Shown: positions 29,515 through 40,226, counted from the first letter of the stretch. The stretch: 64,000 nt of DNA from Wolbachia endosymbiont (group B) of Germaria angustata (GCF_964026725.1 NZ_OZ034691.1:744001-808000), one strand, 5' to 3'. Notes: generated by a model from the sequence alone, not told the origin. Numbers and translations: made by a program.

Positions 29515-30855
29515 CTAATCTACTTTCAACCTCTCAGCATGTAAACTGCGTGGTAAAGATTCCAACTCTTTTGCAGCAGTGAGTTCTTTATTTTTTGCAT
29601 GTATACCAAGCTTATTGAATTCTCGGGCAGCAGGAAACACTCTTGCCTCAAGCGAACCAGCAGTTTTATTGTAATGATCAACAGCACTTTTTAAGCTTCT
29701 GCGTAAATTATCAAAATTTTCGCCCATTGTGCAGATTCGCTCATATAAAATATGGCCTAGTTCACTTATTTTCTTTGCATTTTCAGCTATCATCTCTTGC
29801 TTCCATCCATAGGCTACTGCCCTAAGTAGCGCAATTAAAGTGATTGGTGTTGCAATAATTACTTTTTTTTCTATTCCAATTTCTATCAAAGCTGGTTCAC
29901 ATTCTAGTGCTGCGCTGAAAACCCCTTCTCCTGTTAAAAAAAGCACCACAAACTCTGGCGTATTTTCAAATTGGTTCCAATATTCCTTTCTGCCTAGATC
30001 ATTTATATGTTTTTTTATTGCCAGAGAATGATTCTTCAATTTTTCCTTTTGTATCTGTAAATCATTTTGCGACATAGCATCCATGTAAGAATCAAGTGGT
30101 ACTTTAGCATCTATTATTATTTGCTTTCCTGATGGCATTTTTACTATTAAATCAGGACGCAACAAATTGTCCTCATTTTTATCAATCACTGAGGCTTGAG
30201 TAAAAAAATCGCAATATTCAATCATTCCCGCCATCTCTATCACTCTTTTGAGCTGCATTTCACCCCACTTACCTCTAATGTGAGGTTTCCTCAAGGCGTT
30301 AGCAAGGCTAGAAGTTTGGTTCATTAATGCTCCAATTTGCTCCCTTAAACCTTCGTAGGCCCCTACCCTCTCTTTCTCTAGCTCACGTATTTCACTGTCG
30401 AATTTTTCTAATTTTTCTTTTATTGGAGTGATAACTTCGTTGATCGTTGCTTGCCTTTTTTTGAAGTCACTTTCTGTTTCTTTTAGCTTATTATCGATCA
30501 CTTCTTTTGCTAAGTTCAGAAAATTATTATTGTTTACCTGAAGAGCATCAAGAGAAAGTGCTTTAAAAGTGTTCGTAAGCCTCTCCTCTGCTTTTGTTAG
30601 TAATTCTATTTCCTTTTTCTTTTCTTCACGCTCTTTCTGAAGAATTACTTGAAGTTCTGCGTTCCTCACTTTCAAATCAACTATTTCCTTATTTTTATCT
30701 ACTAAAGCCTGTTTTGCCTCTTGAAGTTCATGTTCTACTTTAAGTAAATTCTTCTCAAGATTCTCACTAAATTTTCTGTTCTTTCTTACAACAATATAGA
30801 GAAATAGTAGTAAAAAAAGGAAATTCAATACAAAAGCTATAGAATTGAAAAGCAT
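29515..30855 (-). CDS. rmuC: DNA recombination protein RmuC
   Basis: This 446-residue protein has one N-terminal membrane helix (~5-25), a long coiled coil (~30-190) and the RmuC nuclease-like domain after it. The domain shows [17 protein letters not shown] near 205, [23 protein letters not shown] near 245 (DAK is the PD-(D/E)XK-type core), and [14 protein letters not shown] near 315. It is associated with limiting inversions at short repeats, relevant in a repeat-rich genome (inference). It converges on the carboxypeptidase gene. Confidence 0.93.
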   Translation of the reverse strand: MLFNSIAFVLNFLFLLLFLYIVVRKNRKFSENLEKNLLKVEHELQEAKQALVDKNKEIVDLKVRNAELQVILQKEREEKKKEIELLTKAEERLTNTFKALSLDALQVNNNNFLNLAKEVIDNKLKETESDFKKRQATINEVITPIKEKLEKFDSEIRELEKERVGAYEGLREQIGALMNQTSSLANALRKPHIRGKWGEMQLKRVIEMAGMIEYCDFFTQASVIDKNEDNLLRPDLIVKMPSGKQIIIDAKVPLDSYMDAMSQNDLQIQKEKLKNHSLAIKKHINDLGRKEYWNQFENTPEFVVLFLTGEGVFSAALECEPALIEIGIEKKVIIATPITLIALLRAVAYGWKQEMIAENAKKISELGHILYERICTMGENFDNLRRSLKSAVDHYNKTAGSLEARVFPAAREFNKLGIHAKNKELTAAKELESLPRSLHAERLKVD

Positions 30856-31111
30856 CAGAACACAGAAAAAACCGCACTCACAATACTATCTAATTTTTTT
30901 ATATATAAAAAAGAAAAAAAGAGCACCTGAAGAGATGCGCTTACTGAAGGGCTTGGTTTGCTAATTAATAACCGTTTTCTCCTACACTTGGATTAGTAAC
31001 AGAATGTCTTTTTATTGAAAATCTTATGTAATAGTTATTTTTATAATATCAAATATATTAACAACTCAATTTTACTCTCATTACTACAATACTTACATAC
31101 CAGTTACTTCA

Positions 31112-32272
31112 CTAAAAACTTAGCTTCAATCCGGCCAAAAGCACATACCCGTAGTTATTATCTTTTACTACAGGTTCCTGAGTACTAAATTTTACAATAT
31201 CGAAGTAGTATGAAGTGCCAAGAGCTAATGGATATTCAAGACTGAAAGCCTGTGATGTGAATTCGTTTGTACCTTTACCTGCAATATACCTAACACTATT
31301 AAAATATGTTAAGCTCACTTTACGAGAATCAGAATGATAAGCAACACCTGCATTTACATAATGCATATTATTTGTTTCAGGACTACGCTTCTCACCAGAT
31401 TTACCGCCATTACCGTACGAAAAAATGCAATCAAGTTCAAAAAGTTTTAGCTTCAATCCAAAATTCCAGTGTAGTAATTGATTACGGCATTCATAATTTT
31501 GAGAAGTACCATCCGAGCAGTCAGTTAAATTTTCCCTTGCAAACTCACCAGCCAAGGCAGTAGTAAAACTTATATCATCTGATAGGACATTTTCATACGA
31601 AAGACCAGCGGCTATCAGATTGTTATATTGTAAATTATTTTTACCTGGAACATAACTAAATCCAAGTTGAAAGTTATAGATTTTAGGAGAGATATAGTTT
31701 AACGTTGGTTGTTTTAACTTTAGTTCTAGTCTATTATAGTCGCTATAAATATTAGGCTTGACCCAAAATACCTTATCCTTATCATACCCAGAACCATCAT
31801 CTTTTTTTTTATTACCGCGCAAATTTGCATAATCTGTCCAATGACCATTTATTCCTCCAGCAGCTGTGTAAATTTTTGAAGTGTTAATTAACATACTCTG
31901 ACTAACTAAACTTCCTTTACCATATTCAACTGATCCAAACTCCTGGTTCTTTATGATAAAATAGCACTTCTCCATTTCTAATTTTTCTATGTCTAATGCT
32001 TTTAGGTTTGCAATAGCAGAAACTCCTGCCTTAACATTAAACCCCATTTGCGTATTGGGATAAACTTGCTGCAAATAAAGAAAGCGCAGGTCTGAATAAC
32101 TTGAGGTCTTGTCTTTTGTAGAGCTAAAAGAATCTCTGTTGAAAGCGTAGCCAAATCTTAAATCTATTTTTCCATCTAGTTCTGCATAAAACATCTCCTT
32201 ATCCAGAATTACCCTAGCATTGACACTCCCTACCACGAATAATAATGAAAATAGTTTGATCAGTAACCTCAT
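31112..32272 (-). CDS. Porin-like outer membrane beta-barrel protein
   Basis: This 386-residue protein starts with a classical signal peptide (residues 1-19). Alternating-hydrophobicity strands follow throughout, with the last strand ending in LKLSF, a C-terminal aromatic typical of barrels inserted by BamA. The early MFYAELDGKIDLRFGYAF stretch resembles the first strand of gram-negative general porins. It probably supplies nutrient diffusion across the outer membrane. A loop has a Cys pair (DCSDGTSQNYEC). It is monocistronic, with a ~250-base AT-rich upstream gap (30856-31111 on its 3' side holds no gene). Confidence 0.8.
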   Translation of the reverse strand: MRLLIKLFSLLFVVGSVNARVILDKEMFYAELDGKIDLRFGYAFNRDSFSSTKDKTSSYSDLRFLYLQQVYPNTQMGFNVKAGVSAIANLKALDIEKLEMEKCYFIIKNQEFGSVEYGKGSLVSQSMLINTSKIYTAAGGINGHWTDYANLRGNKKKDDGSGYDKDKVFWVKPNIYSDYNRLELKLKQPTLNYISPKIYNFQLGFSYVPGKNNLQYNNLIAAGLSYENVLSDDISFTTALAGEFARENLTDCSDGTSQNYECRNQLLHWNFGLKLKLFELDCIFSYGNGGKSGEKRSPETNNMHYVNAGVAYHSDSRKVSLTYFNSVRYIAGKGTNEFTSQAFSLEYPLALGTSYYFDIVKFSTQEPVVKDNNYGYVLLAGLKLSF

Positions 32273-32372
32273 AGTTAAGCTTAAATTTTTAATATAAGCT
32301 TAATAGAAATAAAAAACAATTCTTATATTGTGTAGAACTTAGATACTACAAACCAATTAATGACAAAAGCGT

Positions 32373-33176
32373 TTAAGCATTCTTCACACTATGTTTTTGA
32401 ATTATATTTCCATAAATAATTGATATACTTGGTAACTTTCGCTTTAGTAACTGCTTATTAATGGTAGAATATATACGACTAATTATTTTAGATGTGTTCT
32501 TTGCATCACAGTTAATCAAAATAAAAAGCACCTTATTCTCATCAATAAATCCTAGAAAATCATCACTACGGCAATTTTTATAAAAATGCTCTGTGATCAT
32601 ACTCAATGCATCGTTTATCTCATTAAATTTATTATTGAAGCCTATTATTCCTATAACTGCATTAATTTGATATTCAAAGGCAAAATTCAATATGACATAT
32701 AACTCCAAAATCGTTGAATCATTGTCTGGTATATCAAACAAGTTGTGTTTTTTATATTTCTTACCCATCAGATATTTATCCTTAAACATTGCTAGCTTAT
32801 GAAACAGGCTAATGTCACGTATCAATAGCTCATAATTAATCTTGCTATTAGTAAATTGCGTTGTGCGAAAAACTTCTACCTTTGTTTTTATATCTTCTCC
32901 TTTAGCGTCGATTAAAGAAAAGCCTATCACTTTTGGCAATATATCGGACAAATCGCGCCCATCTTCAGTATACTCCAAATAGCTTTTCATATCTTCAGCT
33001 GCTCTTTTACTTAAAATATTGATTAACGGCTTATTAAGTAAATTCTCTTCCTCACATTTTAATAAATTCCTTGCAGCTTGATTGAGTCCCAAGATTAATA
33101 CGTTCTTTTTCTCATTATCCTGACAAACAGATATCACAGCATCATCTTTCCTTCTTTCAGTTATAAAATCTTCCAT
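32373..33176 (-). CDS. PAS domain protein with a degenerate GGDEF-like C-terminus
   Basis: In this 267-residue protein, residues ~1-125 fit a PAS sensor fold (NQAARNLLKCEEENLLNKPL... and a KTKVEVFRTT strand). Residues ~150-255 line up with a GGDEF domain by its helix-strand pattern: the RSDDFLGFIDENKVLFILINCD stretch sits where RxGGDEF(A/V)ILL should be. The catalytic GG(D/E)EF is replaced by FIDEN, so diguanylate cyclase activity is unlikely. A role as a degenerate sensor or adaptor in c-di-GMP-like signalling is an inference. It shares the strand with the next gene upstream. Confidence 0.6.
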   Translation of the reverse strand: MEDFITERRKDDAVISVCQDNEKKNVLILGLNQAARNLLKCEEENLLNKPLINILSKRAAEDMKSYLEYTEDGRDLSDILPKVIGFSLIDAKGEDIKTKVEVFRTTQFTNSKINYELLIRDISLFHKLAMFKDKYLMGKKYKKHNLFDIPDNDSTILELYVILNFAFEYQINAVIGIIGFNNKFNEINDALSMITEHFYKNCRSDDFLGFIDENKVLFILINCDAKNTSKIISRIYSTINKQLLKRKLPSISIIYGNIIQKHSVKNA

Positions 33177-33302
33177 ATCTTCTCACATATAACGTATTTA
33201 TAAGTATAATAAGATTGTATTAAAATTCATTTACCCATTAATATACTTGATAAAGTATAGACAAATCGTCATGTTGCTGCATGTTCTAAGTCATGATAAA
33301 GG

Positions 33303-33330
33303 AAGCAAAATTACAAATATAATTTTGCTT
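33303..33330. terminator. AT-rich hairpin after the 33349-34371 gene
   Basis: AAGCAAAATTA at 33303-33313 pairs with TAATTTTGCTT at 33320-33330 across six bases. It lies immediately 3' of the stop codon of the minus-strand gene, fitting a transcription terminator, though no clear T-run follows. Confidence 0.5.
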
Positions 33331-33348
33331 ATTCTCTTTATACCTTCA

Positions 33349-34371
33349 CTACAACAACTTATTTTGCTGTATTGGATTAGATGGTTGAATATAACCTAAA
33401 CTACTGTAACACGATTCTTCGTATGAAGGTAGTAGTTCCTCAAGCGGTGCTGAAGGTTGTACTTTTTCATAATTGTCAGAAGGAAAATTGTCTAATTCTT
33501 TATTATTAGTTGCCTTATCCATACATTTTATTGGTTGCTCTATATAGTCTTGTATTTCTTTTGTAAAACTATGATTTAGATAACAACTTGTTAAGTAAGC
33601 TACACCTACTACTGTTAGTTCTAATGCTACAAAAACTAAAGGTGAAGCTCCTATACACCTAAAAACCTTTACTTTATACATACTCATATGAGCAAGTGGG
33701 TCAATGGTTGTTGCCAAAAAAATAAAAAAACCAAGTGAAAAAAATATTAACACGCAAATTCCACCCAATGAACAAGATCCTAATGCTACTTCTTTTAATG
33801 ATTCTTCGCTTTTCTTTTTATTATTAAGGCTTCGATACATTTTATTAACGTTAGTATTGCTAATATAATCTTCTAGTTCTTTTAAAATTTTAGTCTTTAA
33901 CTCTTCAATCTCGTTATCTATTGACGAATAGTATTTTTTATACCGCTGCTTCAATTGAACATCTAATACTGATTTACCACCATTTAGAAGATTTAAAATG
34001 TCTTTTTTGCATAACTCAATCTCCTGAGAAATTTTAGAATCGTTTTGTTCTTTTATATCTTGATCCATTTTAGCCTGTAGTTTTTGACCAAAATCTTTAA
34101 ATACAGTTCTGCAAGAAAGGTATTTTAATATAATAGGTAAAGCCAGCTCATTTCCCTTACTAAGCAAAGATAAAAGCTTCAAAGCGAAAGAATTAGGTAC
34201 TGCCTCTCTTGGTAGAATTAAGGTGAAATCTTCCAATACTTGGCAAACTAATTTTATTGAAGAATCTTTAAACCCTTTTGTACCAAATTTTAATGAAGCA
34301 AAAAATTCTTCTAATTCTTCAAAAGGACAACTATTTTTCTCTAATTTTACTTTTATAATATTGCTTAACAT
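33349..34371 (-). CDS. Membrane protein with a PSAP-containing proline-rich tail
   Basis: I place the start at ATG 34369-34371 because GGAG lies six bases upstream; the longer frame from 34410 has no such site. The product has ~340 residues. Residues 1-190 are helical and soluble, with cysteines and Lys/Glu stretches. Two membrane helices lie at ~205-230 and ~250-275. A cytosolic-type tail of ~65 residues follows, with a QPSAPLEELLPSYEE segment. P(S/T)AP is the short motif by which viral and some bacterial proteins recruit the ESCRT component TSG101; its presence here may be coincidental. No enzymatic family is recognised. Confidence 0.65.
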   Translation of the reverse strand: MLSNIIKVKLEKNSCPFEELEEFFASLKFGTKGFKDSSIKLVCQVLEDFTLILPREAVPNSFALKLLSLLSKGNELALPIILKYLSCRTVFKDFGQKLQAKMDQDIKEQNDSKISQEIELCKKDILNLLNGGKSVLDVQLKQRYKKYYSSIDNEIEELKTKILKELEDYISNTNVNKMYRSLNNKKKSEESLKEVALGSCSLGGICVLIFFSLGFFIFLATTIDPLAHMSMYKVKVFRCIGASPLVFVALELTVVGVAYLTSCYLNHSFTKEIQDYIEQPIKCMDKATNNKELDNFPSDNYEKVQPSAPLEELLPSYEESCYSSLGYIQPSNPIQQNKLL

Positions 34372-34596
34372 TGTAACTCCACTAACCGTTTTATACATGT
34401 AGCTTAACACTATTTTAATAATTTATTAAGAAAGTTTAATTATTAATTATAATATTTAATAAAATAAATAGACTCTTTTACATTTCATCTGCAAGAATCT
34501 TTTCCTTAGTTTGTAAATAAAGATTTTCTGAATCTAATTGCAGCAGGTTACGTTTAGTAATATAATCTCATATTAAATAAAACTTTACCTAAGTTT

Positions 34597-37248
34597 ATGC
34601 CAGACTCTACGTTAGTTTTAACAACTATTCTTATATTCTTCATCTTTACGTTGTCACTTTTTTTTATAAAAAGGATATTTGGATCAACGAACAAGAAGAT
34701 AATAAAATCCTTCAGAAAAATTGCTCAGCAGATTAATGCGCTAGAGCAAGAAATGCAGAGCTTATCTGATGAGGATCTTGCTAGTAAAACTGCGGAATTA
34801 AAACAAGAACTGAAAAATGGAAAAACACTAAATGACCTTCTCGTACCTGCATTTGCGGTTGTACGAGAAGCATCACGAAGATTCCTTAACATGAGGCATT
34901 TCGACGTTCAGCTAATTGGTGGCATGGTTCTCCATAATGGCATGATATCAGAAATGAAAACAGGAGAAGGAAAGACACTCGTCGCAACTTTAGCTGCATA
35001 TCTAAATTCTTTAGAAGGAAAAGGTGTGCACATCGTAACTGTTAACGACTATCTTGCAAAACGAGATACAGAGTGGATGAGTAAATTATATAATTCTCTT
35101 GGAGTTTCTGTTGCATTTATTACAAATAATTTGACAGACGACGAGAGAAAAAAGGCTTATAGCGCAGATATCGTATACTCAACAAATAATGAACTTGCCT
35201 TTGATTATCTACGAGATAATATGAAATTTTCTCAAGAAGATATGGTTCAGAGAGGCTTCAATTACGCGATAGTAGACGAAGTAGACTCTATACTGATTGA
35301 TGAAGCGCGTACTCCGCTCATTATTTCTGGCCCACTTGAGGAAAATAATCAGATATATAAGCATATCAATAAAATAGTAATCAAATTAGTTGATTCTGAC
35401 TATGAAGTCGATGAAAAGAGTAGAGCAGTGTTCCTCACTGAAAATGGCATTTCACGAGTGGAGGAATTACTAAAATCGTATAACCTCATTCCTGGAAATT
35501 CCTCGCTCTATGATACTAGCAATATTATACTGACTCATTATATAGATCAAGCACTTCGTGCACATAAGCTGTTTACTGCTGATAAAGATTATATAGTGAA
35601 AAACGGTAAGGTGGTAATTATTGATGAGTTTACTGGGCGCATGATGGAAGGTAGGAGATATTCTGATGGTCTTCACCAGGCACTGGAGGCAAAGGAGAAT
35701 CTTGAAATTCAGCATGAAAGTCAAACTTTAGCATCAGTCACATTTCAGAACTACTTTCGTATGTACAACAAACTTTCTGGTATGACAGGAACAGCAGCAA
35801 CAGAGGCAGAAGAATTTCGTGATATATATAGATTAAATGTAGTAAAAATTCCAACTAATGTGCCTGTTAAAAGAATAGATGTTGATGATAAAATTTATGG
35901 CACAGAAAAAGAAAAATTTAGTGCTGTATTGAAGTTTATAGCGGAATGTCACACACGTCTTCAACCAGTGCTTGTTGGCACTGTGAGTATTGAAAATTCT
36001 GAAAAATTTTCCGATCTTTTGAAAAGCCATTCCCTTAAGCATTCAGTATTGAATGCTCGTTATCATGAACAAGAAGCGTATATAATAGCGCAAGCTGGAA
36101 TACCAGGCAGCATTACTATAGCAACAAACATGGCAGGACGTGGAACTGATATTCAGCTTGGTGGAAATGTTGAAATGATTGCAAAAATAGAGCTCGAGAA
36201 AATAAAAAATGCTGATGAAAGAGAAAAAAAATATCAAGAAATAGTCGAAAGAGTAAAAAAAGATAAGGAAATTGCTATAAAAGCTGGTGGCTTATGTGTT
36301 ATTGGAACCGAAAGGCATGAAAGCAGGAGAATAGATGATCAATTACGTGGACGTTCTGGCCGCCAAGGTGACCCTGGACTTTCTAAGTTCTTTCTATCAC
36401 TTGAAGATGATTTAATGAGGATATTTAGTTCTGATAGAATGAGGAATTTTTTGCAAAGAGTGGGACTAAAGAACAACGAGGCTATTCATCATCCATGGAT
36501 TAATAAAGCACTTGAAAAAGCACAGAAGAAAGTTGAAGTTAGAAATTATGATGTGCGGAAGTCTTTGCTAAAGTTTGATGATGTAATCAACAATCAACGT
36601 AAAGTTATTTTTAAGCAGAGAAATCATATTTTAAACAATGAAATCAATGATTTAGTTGAAGTATATAGTGAAGTAAATGAGGATATAATAGAAGGTATAG
36701 TACAAAGTGGTTATTACGAAGATTATGTTGAAGATATTGCAAAAGAATTCCACATAAGATACGGGATAACGTTTAATCTAGCAGAGTTTTTGAGTAAACA
36801 AGAAGCCTTGGATTATATAAATGACAAGATACAAGAATTTTTTACTGAGAAAGAAAAATATTTCAATAGTCAACAAACTACAGATTTGTGGAATACGATA
36901 GTGAAACAAGTGATGATCATGACACTTGATCATTTATGGAGGGAGCACCTTTCGGTCTTAGAGAGCCTAAGACAAAGCATAAATTTGCGTGCCATGGGGC
37001 AAAAAGACCCACTGAATGAATTTAAACGCGAAGCTTTCTTAATGTTTGAGTCGATGCTTGAAAAGTGGAGGGAGCTTACCATTCACCGCCTAGCGCACTT
37101 TAAGTTGCTAGAAAATCAAGAAATAGGCAATAGGTCACGCTCTACTAAAAATAGCAGACTTCCAAAAGTTTCAAGAAATGACAAGTGCCCTTGTAACTCT
37201 GGAAAAAAATACAAACACTGTCACGGTGCAGTTGCCGTAGTGAATTAG
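34597..37248 (+). CDS. secA: Preprotein translocase ATPase SecA
   Basis: SecA drives post-translational export through SecYEG. The frame from ATG 34597 gives 883 residues. Walker A ([12 protein letters not shown]) is near 122, and [17 protein letters not shown] near 225 is the DEAD-like Walker B. The [13 protein letters not shown] and [14 protein letters not shown] (motif V) stretches follow, with the [23 protein letters not shown] motif VI. The C-terminus has the zinc-binding [14 protein letters not shown]. The first ~20 residues are hydrophobic and unlike the usual SecA N-terminus. A TTG at 34651 would restore a standard start ([12 protein letters not shown], ~865 residues). Confidence 0.95.
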   Translation: MPDSTLVLTTILIFFIFTLSLFFIKRIFGSTNKKIIKSFRKIAQQINALEQEMQSLSDEDLASKTAELKQELKNGKTLNDLLVPAFAVVREASRRFLNMRHFDVQLIGGMVLHNGMISEMKTGEGKTLVATLAAYLNSLEGKGVHIVTVNDYLAKRDTEWMSKLYNSLGVSVAFITNNLTDDERKKAYSADIVYSTNNELAFDYLRDNMKFSQEDMVQRGFNYAIVDEVDSILIDEARTPLIISGPLEENNQIYKHINKIVIKLVDSDYEVDEKSRAVFLTENGISRVEELLKSYNLIPGNSSLYDTSNIILTHYIDQALRAHKLFTADKDYIVKNGKVVIIDEFTGRMMEGRRYSDGLHQALEAKENLEIQHESQTLASVTFQNYFRMYNKLSGMTGTAATEAEEFRDIYRLNVVKIPTNVPVKRIDVDDKIYGTEKEKFSAVLKFIAECHTRLQPVLVGTVSIENSEKFSDLLKSHSLKHSVLNARYHEQEAYIIAQAGIPGSITIATNMAGRGTDIQLGGNVEMIAKIELEKIKNADEREKKYQEIVERVKKDKEIAIKAGGLCVIGTERHESRRIDDQLRGRSGRQGDPGLSKFFLSLEDDLMRIFSSDRMRNFLQRVGLKNNEAIHHPWINKALEKAQKKVEVRNYDVRKSLLKFDDVINNQRKVIFKQRNHILNNEINDLVEVYSEVNEDIIEGIVQSGYYEDYVEDIAKEFHIRYGITFNLAEFLSKQEALDYINDKIQEFFTEKEKYFNSQQTTDLWNTIVKQVMIMTLDHLWREHLSVLESLRQSINLRAMGQKDPLNEFKREAFLMFESMLEKWRELTIHRLAHFKLLENQEIGNRSRSTKNSRLPKVSRNDKCPCNSGKKYKHCHGAVAVVN

Positions 37249-37272
37249 TTGTTGCAAGCACATTATAGCTGC

Positions 37273-38199
37273 TATAGCTAACCGAAGTAAGATTTGCCCG
37301 AGCACTGAAAAACAAAATCAATAGCCGAATTAATATTGGGCCAAAAGGTTTGTAGAGCCTTTCTTATGGCGTGCTTGATCAGAACTTCTCAATCGGATTT
37401 AAATCTGGCGAGTATGGAGGCAAGAACAAAATTTTACACCCAATATTTTCTATCAAATTTTTTGTCCTTGCAGATTTATAAAAGCTCGCATTGTCGAGAA
37501 CAATAGTCTGTCCAGGTTTAAATACAGGAACAAGTACATTTTCTACATAAGCATCAAAAATCTCACTATTGCAGTAGCCATCAATTATCCATGGTGCTTT
37601 AACTTTTCCTTCATTCAGTGCTCCAATTATGCTTACCCTCTTTCTTTTAAACCCTGGGCAAATAACTTCTTGCCTCTTTGAGACCACCCATATTCATAAA
37701 ATTCATTGTCCTCTATTCCAGACTCATCTATGTATATCAAGTTTTCTTTATTTATTTCTTCTACTTTTTTTTATGAACTCTTTGCGTTTCTCTTTCTCGA
37801 TAAAGAAAAGTTTTTTTTATATGTATAGTTTACTTTGCTAAGGTAGTTATATACTGTGTTTCTACACATATTACCAAATTCTTCAATTATCTTTTCAATT
37901 CTAATATCCATCCAGAAATTTGATAAATCTATCCATATCTTTAATCTTATGGCAATATCCTTTGTGATAGCCTGAAGATGGTTTCTTTTTTCCTTTTCCT
38001 CCACAAATATATTGTTTTTATGCTCACTTTGAATATTTGACTGATTTTTTTATCGTCATTGTTTTTTTATCGACTACTTTGAAAACACGTTCTTTCAGAT
38101 CCTCACTATATGGACTTGGCATCTTCTTCTTTCTCATTACTTATTATACCATTATAACCAATTTTGCCATATAGCTAAACCTTTCTTGGGTTAGCTATA
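37273..38199 (-). mobile_element. IS630-family insertion sequence, copy 1, full length
   Basis: The left end TATAGCTAACCGAAG at 37273 is matched by the inverted right end CTTGGGTTAGCTATA ending at 38199 (12-13 of 15 bases), giving ~927 bp. Flanking TA dinucleotides fit the TA target preference of IS630/Tc1-mariner. The internal 752 bp (37273-38024) are nearly identical to 58113-58864. It sits inside an older, already truncated IS fragment (38200-38340). Confidence 0.8.
37278..38138 (-). pseudogene. IS630 transposase, frameshifted in several places
   Basis: Translation can be traced across frames from ATG 38136-38138 (MPSPYSEDLKERV, typical IS630 N-terminus). It passes through a helix-turn-helix (SQIFKVSIKTIYLWRKRK) and the DDE catalytic positions: IYIDESGIED (first Asp), TIVLDNASFYKS (second Asp) and PDLNPIE (Glu). 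Frame changes occur near the poly-A of residues ~25-30, at about 37980, twice near 37900, near 37770, near 37690 and just after NPIEKF at about 37379. The longest intact pieces are 37379-37687 (102 residues) and 37771-38004 (77 residues). Active only if several slips were rescued, which is unlikely. Confidence 0.8.
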
Positions 38200-38340
38200 G
38201 ATGATAAAATATTTGATTCTAGTTCTTTATAGTCTACTAATCCGGTAGTTCTATTTGCTTGACTCATTTCAAACCTCCATTTTTTATATCAATTTATTAC
38301 TTTTCTTTTCGGCTTGACACACTTTTTTGAAGTTCCCCAC
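38200..38340 (-). mobile_element. Truncated IS fragment cut by the IS630 copy
   Basis: An ATG at 38265-38267, preceded by AGGT, opens a frame (MSQANRTTGLVDYKELESN...) of about 22 codons that is cut by the IS630 right end at 38199. Upstream of it, 38284-38340 matches the IS-end remnant at 2357-2406. The rest of this element is not present on the other side of the IS630, where secA ends. The family of the short peptide is not recognised. Confidence 0.55.
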
Positions 38341-38436
38341 TTTTTCTATCAACTTTTCAAATTCTTCTACAGTTAAGCCTGTTATATTACGAAAATTTCT
38401 TGGGTGTTTCTTTATATTGTAGTAACTAAAGCTCAT
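38335..38436 (-). pseudogene. N-terminal stub of an IS5-like (DDE_Tnp_4-type) transposase
   Basis: From ATG 38434-38436 the frame reads 34 codons (YYNIKKHPRNFRNITGL, then TVEEFEKLIEKV). That is the kind of N-terminus found in IS5-type transposases of Wolbachia and eukaryotic Harbinger-like proteins. It ends where the other IS fragment begins (GGGGAACTTC), so the latter probably inserted into it. Confidence 0.5.
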
Positions 38437-38585
38437 TTTTTTACCTTACTCTATCTACTTATTCCTCTTCTACCTCTCTCCCATCATTTTATCATTACCT
38501 TTTGCAGCAGGTCTATTGATGCATGAGTCTGGAATCTAGGAATTCTGATTATATATTAAGTTAGTAAGTATAAAAGTTATGTAAA

Positions 38586-38640
38586 AATACAACGTTTTTA
38601 GTGAGATTACGGAAAGCCAGCGTCACACGCTGGAATGATA
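38586..38640. repeat. Short repeat, half-copy of the palindromic family
   Basis: ACAACGTTTTTAGTGAGATTA followed by the palindrome AGCCAGCGTCACACGCTGGA at 38615-38634 matches 51474-51528 in layout (ACAACGTTTTCAATGAAACTA then AAGCAAGTGTCACGAACCGG), and the reverse complement of part of 27895-27930. Confidence 0.7.
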
Positions 38641-38701
38641 TCTTTCTTGGTGGACTCAAATCATAATGTTTGTACGGTTGTGGACTTATAACTAAAGAAA
38701 T

Positions 38702-39787
38702 CTAGAAAATTAATGATATTTTATTCCCCGGAGAACGCTCTATTTTGTTTTCCAACTCTAGTTCTAAAAGAGCCATTAGAGCTATGTTGGCAGAAAGTCC
38801 GCTTGCTAATATAAGTTCATCTATATCAACAAGTACAGAGTTAATATGATCAACTATAACATATTTTGCCTGTTGCAATTTTTCTTGTTTTTGGTTAACA
38901 GCATAGTGCTCAACATTAAATAGGTTTTTTTGCTGCGGAGGTAAACTAAACCTAATACTCTCTATTATGTCATCATCGGATTCGATAAGCTTAGCACCGT
39001 TTTTAATTAAATAATTACTACCACTACAGCGTGAATCTAGAGGGAAACCAGAAACTGCAAATACCTCTCTCCCTTGATTTAAAGCAAAATCTGCTGTTAT
39101 TAGAGAGCCAGAACGTTTCGATGCTTCAATCACTACAACACCCAGTGATAGACCAGATATAATTCGATTCCTTTGAGGAAAATACTGAGGTTTTGGTTTA
39201 GTAGCAAATGGAAGCTCAGTAATTACTAATCCGCCATTTTCAGTAATTTTTTTGTATAGATCAAAATTTTCTCTTTGGTATACTACGTCAATTCCGCTTG
39301 CTGTGACAGCAATAGTGGGGTAATTTTTGTATATTACACTGTTTGCTGCAGTATCAATCCCTCTTGCAAGCCCAGAAATTATGATGAAACCAGCTTGGCT
39401 TAAATCAAGTGCCAACTTATTGGCAAAATTTCTTCCATTCATTGAAGAATTACGTCCACCGATTATTGCAATTATCTCACGACTTAATAATGATACATCA
39501 CCAAGTATAGTTATTACAGGAGGAAAACCAGAGATATTCCTTAAAATATCAGGGTAATCTGGATCACATGCTGGTGTTATTTTGGCTCCAATTTTTTCTG
39601 CATTCTTAATTTCTTCTCGTGCATTTTGAATTCCATAATCCTTGTTAGTCAACTTATTAAGATATTTAAGCACTTCATATAGCGACCCACATGCTCTAAG
39701 TATACTAAAGAACTTTACTGGTCCCACAGTTCTAGCCAAGCTTAGCCATATTTCTAATTCTTCGTTATTTAATTTATTTATCTTCAT
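38702..39787 (-). CDS. dprA: DNA processing protein DprA
   Basis: This 361-residue single-strand DNA-binding protein loads RecA in natural transformation. The Rossmann-like core begins with GGRNSSMNGRNFANKLALDLSQ near 120, and continues with GLARGIDTAANS (the DprA signature) and QRNRIISGLS near 210. The C-terminal winged-helix-like domain is present but short. Why an intracellular symbiont keeps it is unknown, as competence genes are otherwise mostly lost; homologs persist in many Rickettsiales. Intact and of normal length. Confidence 0.95.
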   Translation of the reverse strand: MKINKLNNEELEIWLSLARTVGPVKFFSILRACGSLYEVLKYLNKLTNKDYGIQNAREEIKNAEKIGAKITPACDPDYPDILRNISGFPPVITILGDVSLLSREIIAIIGGRNSSMNGRNFANKLALDLSQAGFIIISGLARGIDTAANSVIYKNYPTIAVTASGIDVVYQRENFDLYKKITENGGLVITELPFATKPKPQYFPQRNRIISGLSLGVVVIEASKRSGSLITADFALNQGREVFAVSGFPLDSRCSGSNYLIKNGAKLIESDDDIIESIRFSLPPQQKNLFNVEHYAVNQKQEKLQQAKYVIVDHINSVLVDIDELILASGLSANIALMALLELELENKIERSPGNKISLIF

Positions 39788-39848
39788 AAAAGGCTTGAAT
39801 TTCTTATCAATTTAGTGTACCCAAGATAATGTAAATATACAGTGTTTT

Positions 39849-40226
39849 ATGACGCATTTTGTTACAGATAAATGCATAAAATGTAAATATACAGACTGTG
39901 TGGAAGTATGTCCCGTTGACTGCTTTTATGAAGGTAAAAATATGCTCGTGATTAACCCAGATGAGTGTATTGATTGTGGAGTGTGTATACCTGAATGTCC
40001 AGTAGATGCAATTGTAACTGATGATTCCATAAAAGATATTCTAGAGCTAGATGAAGGCTTACTGAATAATGAACAAAAAATCTTTAAATCATTTTACAAT
40101 ATAAACGTAGAATATTCGCAAAAATGGCCAAACATTACAGCTAAAAAGCAACCCCTAGATACAGCAGAAGAGTATAAAGAAAAAAAGGATAAGACAGCTT
40201 ATTTTGATGAAAATTTAGGGTCATAG
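39849..40226 (+). CDS. fdxA: Seven-iron ferredoxin FdxA
   Basis: This 125-residue electron carrier has a 3Fe-4S and a 4Fe-4S site. The first cluster region reads [21 protein letters not shown], in which the second Cys position of the 4Fe motif is filled as in 7Fe ferredoxins. The second is [16 protein letters not shown]. The C-terminal ~60 residues are charged, typical of the longer alphaproteobacterial type. It starts at ATG 39849 and is monocistronic. Confidence 0.95.
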   Translation: MTHFVTDKCIKCKYTDCVEVCPVDCFYEGKNMLVINPDECIDCGVCIPECPVDAIVTDDSIKDILELDEGLLNNEQKIFKSFYNINVEYSQKWPNITAKKQPLDTAEEYKEKKDKTAYFDENLGS

